Positions 57,582 to 64,000 of a stretch of 64,000 nucleotides of DNA are shown in pieces. A program made the translations under genes and the position numbers. The DNA is from DASYTH01 sp036002505 (lineage in GTDB: Bacteria > Actinomycetota > Actinomycetes > Mycobacteriales > Pseudonocardiaceae). Numbering within the stretch: position 1 is the first letter of the stretch; each line of letters starts with the position of its first letter. The notes below the pieces were generated by a model. That model had not been told where the DNA came from. It made no database searches and was given only the letters and a program-made list of their open reading frames with translations. The DNA is taken from assembly GCF_036002505.1 (NCBI RefSeq), contig NZ_DASYTH010000223.1, positions 11,878 to 75,877 on the forward strand. Reading direction: 5' to 3'.

Positions 57582-60565
57582 GGGTAGCCGGCGTCGACCG
57601 TCCACATGCTCCAGTTGTCCAGGCTGGCGATCACCTCGGGGACCCGGAGCGCGGCGCCGCGGGCGCGGGCCGCATGGAGGTCGGCGTCGGCGAGCGCGTG
57701 GCGGAGCGCGGCGTGGAGGTTGTTCCACGCGGGCCGTTCCTGGGCGGGTACCGGCACGCCGAGGCGGTCGCGGAGGCCGCACGCCAGGCCGGACAGCTCC
57801 GCGGCGCGCCCGGGATCTCCTTTGGCCAGCAGGGCTTCCGCGAGGGTGTCGAGTACGCTGGATTGGCGCCAGCGGTCGCCGATGTCGTGGTGGACCTCGA
57901 GGCTGGCGCGGAGGGCGGCGATGGCTTCGGGGTGACGGTGCCGGCGCAGTGCGATCAGGCCGACGAGGTGCCAGGCCCAGGCGATGCCTTCCTTGGCATC
58001 CAGGGCACGGCACCGGGTGAGGCCGTCGTTGGCCATGCCGTCCGCGATGTCGAGCTGGTCGCGGGCGGCGGCGACGAACCCGAGGTGGACCTGGAGGCAG
58101 GCGGCCGTGACCGGGTCGCCGAGCCGCTCGCAGCGCTCCAGGGCCGCGGTCATGGCGCGTTCGGCCTGGTCGACGTCGCCGGCGAGCCACCACGTGAACC
58201 CGGTCTGGAAGAGCAGGCGGGTGACCATGGTGCCGTCGGTGCTCTGCAGGACCCGGGCGCGGTCGAGCAGGGTGAGCGACCTCGGATAGTCGCCGCGTTC
58301 CCGGGCCACCGCGGCGAGCAGCCGCAGGGTGCGGGCCATGCCCTCGCGGTCGCCGGCCTGGCCCCAGAACCCCATGGCGCGCTCGGCAAGGCGCTGGGCC
58401 TCGGCGTATTCGCAGGTCAGCAGCGCGAAGTTGGCGGTGGCGGTGTGCGCGAGGCCGATCAGGGCGGGTGCGGCGTCGGGGTCGGTGTCGAGGGCCTGCT
58501 GGAGCCATTGCCGGCCTTCGACGTAGCGGCCGCGGAGCCGGCAGTACTGGGTGAGCGCCACGGCCAGGCGGAGCCGGGCGACCGGATCCCGGCCGGCGAA
58601 CCAGGACAGGGCGGCGCGGAGGTTCTCGTGGTCGGCGGCGAGCCGGGCCAGCCAGCAGCTGGCTTCCGGGCCGTGCTGCTGGCGGTCGGCTTCCTCGGCG
58701 AGCGCCAGGTAGTGCCGGGCGTGGCGGGTGCGGGCGTCGTGCCCGGCGTCCGGGCACTCCGCGAGCCGCGCGCTGGCCCAGCGGCCGATCGTCTCCAGCA
58801 GGCGGTACCGGGCGCCGAGGGCGTCGCGGTCGACCACGACCAGGGACTTGGCGGCCAGGTCGGTGATCACGTCGACGGCCGGAAGGTGGCCGCCCCAGAC
58901 CGCCTCGGCCGCCGCGATGGTGAAGCCGCCGGTGAACACCGCCAGGCGGCGGAACCGGTCCTGGGTAACGGGATCCAGGAGGTCGTAGCTCCACGCGATG
59001 GTGGCGTGCATGGCACGGTGCTGCGGGCGGTCGGGGTGTCGGGTGGTGCACAGCAGTGCCGGATCATGGAGCCGGTCGGTGATCTCGGCGACGCTGAGCA
59101 CCGCGGTGCGGGCCGCGGCCAGCTCGATCGCCAGGGGCAGGCCGTCGAGGCGGGCGCAGAGCGCGGCGATGCCGGGGCCGTCGCCGTCGGTGAACCCGCG
59201 GACCGCGGCGACGTCGGCCCGGTCGAGGAACAGCCGGACGGCGTCGTAGCCGGTCAGCTCGACCAGGCTCGGTGAGTCCGAAATGGACGGTGGCGGCACC
59301 GGGAGCGGCGGCACCGGCCAGGCGACCTCGCCGAGCACGCCGAGGGACTCGCGGCTGGTGGCCAGCACGCGGAGGTCCGGGCAGCAGCGCAGCAGGGTGG
59401 CGACGACCTCGGCGCAGGAGGCGACCACGCGCTCGCAGTTGTCCAGCACCAGCAGGCAGTTCCGCCGGCGGAGGTACCGGGCCAGGGTCGCGGCGGTGCC
59501 GCAGTGCGGGTCGGCCGAGCGGCCGATGCCGTCCGCGATCGCGCCGGCGACCAGCGCGGGGTCGGTGAGCGGGGCCAGGTCGACGAACCAGGCGCCATCG
59601 GGGAAGCGGGTGCCGACGCGGTCGGCGACGGCGATGGCCAGGCGGGTCTTGCCGGAGCCGCCGACACCGGTGAGGGTGACCAGCCGGTGCCCGGCGAGGA
59701 GCGAGCGGAGCTCGTCGATCTCGGCCCGGCGGCCGATCAGCCGGGTCAACGGCGTCGGAACGGCGCCGGACCCGCGCCGGTCGGCCGCGGGCGGGCCGGT
59801 GACCTCGGCCACCGGCGAGCCGTCGGGAATCTCGTGGCCGGCGAGAATGGCCGCCTCGAGCCGTTTCAGCTCGACCCCGGGCTCCACCCCGATCTCGTTG
59901 ACCAGCAGCGCGCGGACCCGCCGGTAGGCCCGGAGCGCCTCGCCCTGCCGCCCGGCCCGGTAGAGCGCGCGCATCAGCAGTTCCCACAACCGTTCGCGCA
60001 ACGGGTAGCTGGCGACCATCGACTCCAGCTCGGCGGCCACGCCGGCGTGCCGGCCGAGCATCAACTCGGCGGCGAACACGTCCTCGACGGCGTTGAGCCG
60101 GGCCTCGTGCAGCCGGGTGGCCTCGGCGCGCACCCACTCCCCCGACGGGCAGCCGGCCAGCACATCCCCGCGCCACAAGCCGAGCGCGGTGCGCAGCGTC
60201 GCGGCCGCCGCCTGCGGGGTGGTCAGCAGCCGGGCGCGGCCAACCAGGTCGAGAAACCGGTGCACGTCAACGCAGGTGGCCGGCGCGGCCAGGGCGTAGC
60301 CGGGCGACCGGGTGGCGATCAGGTCCGCCATGCCGCCGGCGAGCAGACCCCGGCGGAGGTAGGCGACATGGGCGCGCAGCGTCTTCTCCGCCCCGGCCGG
60401 CGGGTCGCCGTCCCACATCCCCTCGATGAGCGTGTCCCGGGACACCACATCCGGCGCGCGCAACGCCAGCTCCCCGATCAGCGTGCGCAGCCGCGGGCCA
60501 CCGAGCGGAACGACACGGCCGCCGTCGTCCGTCACCTCGACCGGACCGAGCAGGCGGATCCGCAC
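57503..60565 (-). CDS. SARP/BTAD regulator with ATPase and TPR-like domains
   Basis: A 1020-residue transcription factor. It begins VRIRLLGPVEVTDDGGRVVP, an OmpR-like DNA-binding domain, then a BTAD (DVHRFLDLVGRARLL to VEPGVELKRLEAAIL). The ATPase domain has Walker A LTGVGGSGKTRLAIA, LLVLDNCERVV and LPLAIELAAART. A long helical TPR-like tail follows. Proteins of this type regulate metabolism or antibiotic genes. GTG 60565 was chosen; codons upstream do not look coding. Its end overlaps dinG by 79 bp, and the divergent subtilase gene at 60765 is a possible target. Confidence 0.92.
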   Translation of the reverse strand: MRIRLLGPVEVTDDGGRVVPLGGPRLRTLIGELALRAPDVVSRDTLIEGMWDGDPPAGAEKTLRAHVAYLRRGLLAGGMADLIATRSPGYALAAPATCVDVHRFLDLVGRARLLTTPQAAAATLRTALGLWRGDVLAGCPSGEWVRAEATRLHEARLNAVEDVFAAELMLGRHAGVAAELESMVASYPLRERLWELLMRALYRAGRQGEALRAYRRVRALLVNEIGVEPGVELKRLEAAILAGHEIPDGSPVAEVTGPPAADRRGSGAVPTPLTRLIGRRAEIDELRSLLAGHRLVTLTGVGGSGKTRLAIAVADRVGTRFPDGAWFVDLAPLTDPALVAGAIADGIGRSADPHCGTAATLARYLRRRNCLLVLDNCERVVASCAEVVATLLRCCPDLRVLATSRESLGVLGEVAWPVPPLPVPPPSISDSPSLVELTGYDAVRLFLDRADVAAVRGFTDGDGPGIAALCARLDGLPLAIELAAARTAVLSVAEITDRLHDPALLCTTRHPDRPQHRAMHATIAWSYDLLDPVTQDRFRRLAVFTGGFTIAAAEAVWGGHLPAVDVITDLAAKSLVVVDRDALGARYRLLETIGRWASARLAECPDAGHDARTRHARHYLALAEEADRQQHGPEASCWLARLAADHENLRAALSWFAGRDPVARLRLAVALTQYCRLRGRYVEGRQWLQQALDTDPDAAPALIGLAHTATANFALLTCEYAEAQRLAERAMGFWGQAGDREGMARTLRLLAAVARERGDYPRSLTLLDRARVLQSTDGTMVTRLLFQTGFTWWLAGDVDQAERAMTAALERCERLGDPVTAACLQVHLGFVAAARDQLDIADGMANDGLTRCRALDAKEGIAWAWHLVGLIALRRHRHPEAIAALRASLEVHHDIGDRWRQSSVLDTLAEALLAKGDPGRAAELSGLACGLRDRLGVPVPAQERPAWNNLHAALRHALADADLHAARARGAALRVPEVIASLDNWSMWTVDAGYPQPALVAASSNRRNAPRTTSGSYVVQ

Positions 60566-60764
60566 CCGGGCAATAGTACGCAATCCGTGCTCAACCGGAC
60601 ACAGCCCGTTTCCAGTATTCGTTGCGGCGAATTGGCCTACACAGGGGTCGTTCCCTTCTACCGCAACATGTTCATTCCGCACACCCAACCGGAGTCCAAC
60701 AATTCCGCAACGCCCGTGCGCTGTGATCTCCGGCGGGAAACCCCACGTTGCCTTGGAGGACCGC

Positions 60765-62021
60765 ATGAGCCACCGACCATCCCGCCGCACGGTCGTCGGC
60801 ATCGCGCTGAGCGCCGTCGCCGGCCTGGTGCTCGCCGCGCCGGCGTCGGCCGCCCCGCTGGCCGACTCCCCCGCCGCCGCGCCACAACCCGGCAAGGTTC
60901 TGTACACCAACGACGCACGCGCGCTGCCCGGCCAGTTCATCGTCTCGCTCGGCGCCAACACGAAGGAGGAGGACGTCGACCGCCTCGCCGACGAGCTGAC
61001 CAGCAAGTACGGCGGGCAGAAGCAGTTCGTCTACACCGCCGCCATGCGCGGGTTCTCCATCCAGGCCACCGACTCGCAGGCGAGCCTGATCGCCGGCGAC
61101 CCGGCCGTCGAGTTCGTGGCGCAGGACATCGAGTTCACCGCCGACGCCCTCGGGCTGCAGCCCAACCCGCCGTCCTGGGGTCTGGACCGGATCGACCAGC
61201 GTTCCCTTCCGCTGGACAACAAGTACTTCTACCCGAACATCGCCCAGAACGTGACCGCCTATGTCATCGACACCGGAATCCGGTTGACCCACCAGGAATT
61301 CGGCGGGCGCGCGATCTGCGGGTTCGACCCCTACCTCGGCGGTTGCGCACCCTGCCCGGTCGGTTTCGCGCAGTTCCACGGCACGCACGTGGCCGGCACC
61401 ATCGGCGGCCGGACGGTCGGCGTGGCCAAGGGCGTGCGGATCGTGTCGGTGCGGGTGCTCGACTGCAACGGCTCGGCTTCCGGGGCCACGGTCATCGCGG
61501 GCGTGAACTTCGTGACGCTGTCCCAGCAGCTCAACCCGAACCAGCGCAGCGTCGCCAACATGAGCCTGGGCGGCGGCGCGTTCGCCCCGCTGGACAACGC
61601 GGTCACCGCCTCGATCGCGGCGAACGTGCACTACTCGGTGGCGGCCGGCAACAGCAACCTCAACGCGTGCGGCTTCTCCCCGGCACGCACCCCGCGGGCC
61701 ACCACCGTCGGCTCGACCATGATCAACGACAACCGGTCCGCGTTCTCGAACTTCGGACCCTGCCTGGACCTCTTCGCGCCGGGCGAGAACATCTTCTCCG
61801 CGTCGAACACCGCGGACAACGCCTACGCGGTGGCCAGCGGCACCTCGATGGCTTCTCCGCACGCGGCCGGCACGGCGGCGATGTGGCGGCAGAAGTTCCC
61901 CGCCGACAACGCAGACCAGGTGGCGACGGCGCTGGCGGCCAACGCCACGCCGGGTGTGGTGATCAACCCGGGCATCGGCTCGCCCAACCTGCTGCTGTTC
62001 CAGTCCATGATCCCGGTCTGA
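60765..62021 (+). CDS. Secreted S8 subtilisin-like serine protease
   Basis: A 418-residue exported protease. The twin-arginine-like or Sec signal (RPSRRTVVGIALSAVAGLVL) is followed by an inhibitor I9 propeptide (PGQFIVSLGANTKEEDVDRL) and the catalytic domain: Asp in TAYVIDTGIRLTH, His in FHGTHVAGTIGG, Ser in SGTSMASPHAAG, with oxyanion Asn in AAGNSNLNACG. Two disulfides are likely (CGFDPYLGGCAPC). It resembles proteinase K-type enzymes with length typical of actinomycetes. ATG 60765 follows GGAGGA. Confidence 0.95.
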   Translation: MSHRPSRRTVVGIALSAVAGLVLAAPASAAPLADSPAAAPQPGKVLYTNDARALPGQFIVSLGANTKEEDVDRLADELTSKYGGQKQFVYTAAMRGFSIQATDSQASLIAGDPAVEFVAQDIEFTADALGLQPNPPSWGLDRIDQRSLPLDNKYFYPNIAQNVTAYVIDTGIRLTHQEFGGRAICGFDPYLGGCAPCPVGFAQFHGTHVAGTIGGRTVGVAKGVRIVSVRVLDCNGSASGATVIAGVNFVTLSQQLNPNQRSVANMSLGGGAFAPLDNAVTASIAANVHYSVAAGNSNLNACGFSPARTPRATTVGSTMINDNRSAFSNFGPCLDLFAPGENIFSASNTADNAYAVASGTSMASPHAAGTAAMWRQKFPADNADQVATALAANATPGVVINPGIGSPNLLLFQSMIPV

Positions 62022-62037
62022 CCGGGTGAGTTGACCC

Positions 62038-62067
62038 GTGGAGCCCCCGCTGCGCCGGGGGCTCCAC
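62038..62067 (+). terminator. Hairpin terminator after the subtilase gene
   Basis: GTGGAGCCCCCG and CGGGGGCTCCAC form a perfect 12-bp stem with a 6-nt loop, beginning 16 bp after the stop codon. No T-run follows, as is common for this GC content. Confidence 0.75.
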
Positions 62068-62158
62068 CGCTTGGGGCCATTTGGCGCATTGATCGAAAAT
62101 CCGGCGTATCACAGAGTGGGACGGTCCGGAAGTCCATGTTCGGAACCGGAGGTCCCCC

Positions 62159-63838
62159 ATGCAGCGCAGAGCTGCTCTCTTATCCGTGACCACCCTCGTG
62201 GCGAGCGTGCTCGCCGCCGTGTCCCCGCTGAGCGCACCGGCCGAACCCGTTGCGCCGCTGCCGTTCCGGCTGACCACGGCGGCCGCGTTCGACGTCTCGC
62301 CGCCCCTGCGGGAGCTGGCCGCCCGACCGGCCCCGCCCGCGTCCGGTGACTTCGACGAAGATGAAGACGACTCCGTCCGGCCGGTGGTCGACAACGGCTA
62401 CACCGGCGACGGTGCCCTGCAGCAACTCGGCGTTTCGGCCCGGGCCGCCGACCCGCTCGAGCAGATCTCCCCGCCGCGGATCAGCTTCGAGGGCGTGGCG
62501 AACTCCGCCAACCCGATCCTGATCTCGCCACCGGACCCGAACGGCGAGGTCGGGCCGAACCACTATGTGCAGACGGTGAACGTCCAGTACGCGGTCTACT
62601 CGAAGACCGGGGCACGGCTGGCCGGCCCGGCGCAGATCGGCACGCTGTTCGCCGGGTTCCCGATCACCGACTGCACCGGCTTCAACGGCGACCCGGTGGT
62701 TCTGTACGACCAGCAGGTGGACCGCTGGCTGATCACCCAGTTCACCGTCGACGGCCCCGAGTTCTGGAACTGTGTCGCCATTTCCACCAGCCCCGACCCG
62801 ACCGGCACATATTTCCGGTACGCGTTCTCCACCGGCCCGAACTTCCCCGACTACCCGAAGTACGGCGTCTGGAACAACAGCTATTTCCTGTCCACCCGGG
62901 AGTTCGCGCCGGACGACAGCTTCGCCGGCATCGGCGCGTACGCGCTGGAGAAGGCCCGGATGGTCGCCGGCAACCCCAACGCCCGGGCGATCAGCTTCCT
63001 GCTCCCGCCGGGCGACACGCCCAATCTCACCGGCGACGGCCTGCTGCCCACCGACTGGGACGGCTCCAGGCCACCGAGGGCGGGCACGCCCAACTGGTTC
63101 GTCGGCACCCAGGATGACGGCGCCGGCACCGGCGCGGCCTTCGACGCGCTGAACGTGTTCGAGTTCAATGTGGACTGGCGGCCCGTCCCGCGAGCGACCT
63201 TCGGCCTGGCCGCGCAGATCCCGGTCGCCGCGTTCGACTCGATCTTCCCGTGCGCCCCCGGCCCGCGGAACTGCATCCCGCAGCCCGGCACCACCAACAA
63301 GATCGACATCCTGTCCTCACGGCAACGGCCGATCTTCCGCCTCGCCTACCGCAACTTCGGCACCTACGAGTCCCTCGTCACCAACCAATCGGTCGAAGCC
63401 CGCCCGGCCGAAGCCGGCACCCGCTGGTACGAACTCCGCCGCCCCCGCGGCGCCGCCGTGCCGACCCTGTTCCAGCAGGGCACCCTCGCCCCCGGCGACG
63501 GCATCCACCGCTGGATGGGCAGCATCGCGCAGGACAAGAACGGAAACATGGCGTTGGGCTACAGCGCCTCCAACGGCACCGACGTCTTCCCCGGCATCCG
63601 CTACACCGGCCGCCTCGCCGGCGACCCCGCGGGGTTGATGGCCCGCGGCGAACAAACCCTGATCGCCGGCACCGGAGTCCAAACGGTGAGCCCCCGCTGG
63701 GGCGACTACACCGACCTCACCGTCGACCCCTCCGACGACTGCACCTTCTGGTACACCAACGAGTACTACACCACCTCCTCCCCCAACGGCTGGACCACCC
63801 GAATCGGCTCCTTCAAGTTCCCCAGCTGCCGGTTCTAG
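62159..63838 (+). CDS. Large secreted protein of unknown function (propeller-like)
   Basis: A 559-residue exported protein. A signal peptide (RRAALLSVTTLVASVLAAVS) and a Pro-rich linker with an acidic patch (DFDEDEDDSV) precede a Trp/Tyr/Asn-rich body with repeated blade-like segments (GPNHYVQTVNVQYAVYSKTG, DPVVLYDQQVDRWLITQF, YPKYGVWNNSYFLSTREF, RWMGSIAQDKNGNMALGYS) ending WGDYTDLTVDPSDDCTFWYT. This looks like a beta-propeller or sialidase-like fold, but no catalytic set is recognised. It follows the subtilase by 138 bp with a terminator between. Confidence 0.85.
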   Translation: MQRRAALLSVTTLVASVLAAVSPLSAPAEPVAPLPFRLTTAAAFDVSPPLRELAARPAPPASGDFDEDEDDSVRPVVDNGYTGDGALQQLGVSARAADPLEQISPPRISFEGVANSANPILISPPDPNGEVGPNHYVQTVNVQYAVYSKTGARLAGPAQIGTLFAGFPITDCTGFNGDPVVLYDQQVDRWLITQFTVDGPEFWNCVAISTSPDPTGTYFRYAFSTGPNFPDYPKYGVWNNSYFLSTREFAPDDSFAGIGAYALEKARMVAGNPNARAISFLLPPGDTPNLTGDGLLPTDWDGSRPPRAGTPNWFVGTQDDGAGTGAAFDALNVFEFNVDWRPVPRATFGLAAQIPVAAFDSIFPCAPGPRNCIPQPGTTNKIDILSSRQRPIFRLAYRNFGTYESLVTNQSVEARPAEAGTRWYELRRPRGAAVPTLFQQGTLAPGDGIHRWMGSIAQDKNGNMALGYSASNGTDVFPGIRYTGRLAGDPAGLMARGEQTLIAGTGVQTVSPRWGDYTDLTVDPSDDCTFWYTNEYYTTSSPNGWTTRIGSFKFPSCRF

Positions 63839-63846
63839 TTCGTTGA

Positions 63847-63879
63847 CACGCCGGAACCGGACATCCCGGTTCCGGCGTG
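63847..63879 (+). terminator. Hairpin terminator
   Basis: CACGCCGGAACCGG and CCGGTTCCGGCGTG form a perfect 14-bp stem with a 5-nt loop, starting 9 bp after the stop of the secreted-protein gene. Confidence 0.8.
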
Positions 63880-63922
63880 CCCAGTGCGATCATGCGGCTA
63901 CTCATCGTGACCAGGAGCCCGC

Positions 63923-64000
63923 GTGAACACCAAGCAGAAACCGCCCTTTCCTCCGCCGCCGGCTCGGCAACCGCCTCCGAGCCATGTGCGAGAGCGCCGG
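63923..64000 (+). CDS. Start of a Pro-rich protein (cut by window edge)
   Basis: GTG 63923 follows CCAGGAG and opens a frame running off the right end: NTKQKPPFPPPPARQPPPSH and more. Proline-rich basic N-termini of this kind often precede a membrane domain in actinomycete proteins. Nothing more can be said. Confidence 0.4.
   Translation, partial: MNTKQKPPFPPPPARQPPPSHVRERR

Noticed and set aside
54666..59051. A 1461-codon open frame on the minus strand across several genes
   Set aside because: It is the shadow of pncA-side repeats, dinG and the SARP gene in another frame; its translation is Arg/Pro/His-rich with no domains. Long shadow frames are expected at this GC content.

Overview
The window is very GC-rich DNA from a high-GC Gram-positive actinomycete, most likely a member of the Pseudonocardiaceae close to Amycolatopsis. 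The evidence is the G/C-rich third codon positions, frequent GTG starts, many TetR, MarR, PadR, SARP and LuxR-type regulators, and a housekeeping block (41.0-57.6 kb) whose gene order matches the mycobacterial dinG-pncB-clpS-DUF2017-P1 peptidase-mec-cysO-cysM-rhomboid-murI-MBL-rph-rdgB neighbourhood. The genus is an inference; no rRNA is present.

Layout. 0-8 kb: a cut alpha-hydroxy acid oxidase, an MFS exporter, a large LuxR-family ATPase regulator, a short-chain dehydrogenase, and a membrane diguanylate cyclase. 7.7-17.4 kb: a second MFS protein, an XRE/SARP/NB-ARC/TPR regulator, a membrane protein joining a phospholipase A2-like domain to an acyltransferase-3-like domain, an LCP-family cell-wall ligase and a BldD-like XRE regulator. 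17.6-24.8 kb: two Baeyer-Villiger-type flavin monooxygenase modules, each with TetR regulators, around a GH20 hexosaminidase interrupted by an in-frame TAG. 24.8-28.1 kb: DUF3224, exonuclease III, TetR with twin operators, a DUF1330-like protein and a membrane protein. 28.2-30.8 kb: a small lower-GC accessory patch with a palindromic MITE-like insertion, a frameshifted PIN gene, an XRE-ImmA/IrrE gene and an odd short-arm tRNA with UAG anticodon. 30.8-35.9 kb: small membrane and lipoprotein genes, a peroxiredoxin, a secreted CBM/FN3/sugar-dehydrogenase protein and a decayed toxin gene followed by an intact ribbon-helix-helix gene.

36.0-40.9 kb is the most interesting part: a compact class III lanthipeptide locus, read leftwards. 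It has its own sigma70-like promoter, a three-domain LanKC synthetase, a 38-residue precursor that is too short to be noticed by most gene callers, a strong intercistronic hairpin, and a prolyl oligopeptidase that probably removes the leader. 41-57.6 kb is the housekeeping block: nucleotide-pool cleaning (RdgB), tRNA maturation (RNase PH), glutamate racemase, the CysM/CysO/Mec cysteine pathway, ClpS, NAD salvage (PncB, PncA) and a DinG-like helicase. It is broken between cysM and the rhomboid gene by an MFS/PadR/SRPBCC/MarR efflux cassette. 57.5-64 kb: a SARP/ATPase regulator, a secreted subtilisin and a secreted protein of unknown function.

The non-coding DNA is unusually structured. There are two families of 21-bp tandem repeats set head to head between genes, a 53-bp double palindrome seen both alone and inside the MITE-like element, a repeated two-hairpin module, and a repeat that encodes a short SELASE-type peptide fitted by stop/start overlaps between neighbouring genes.
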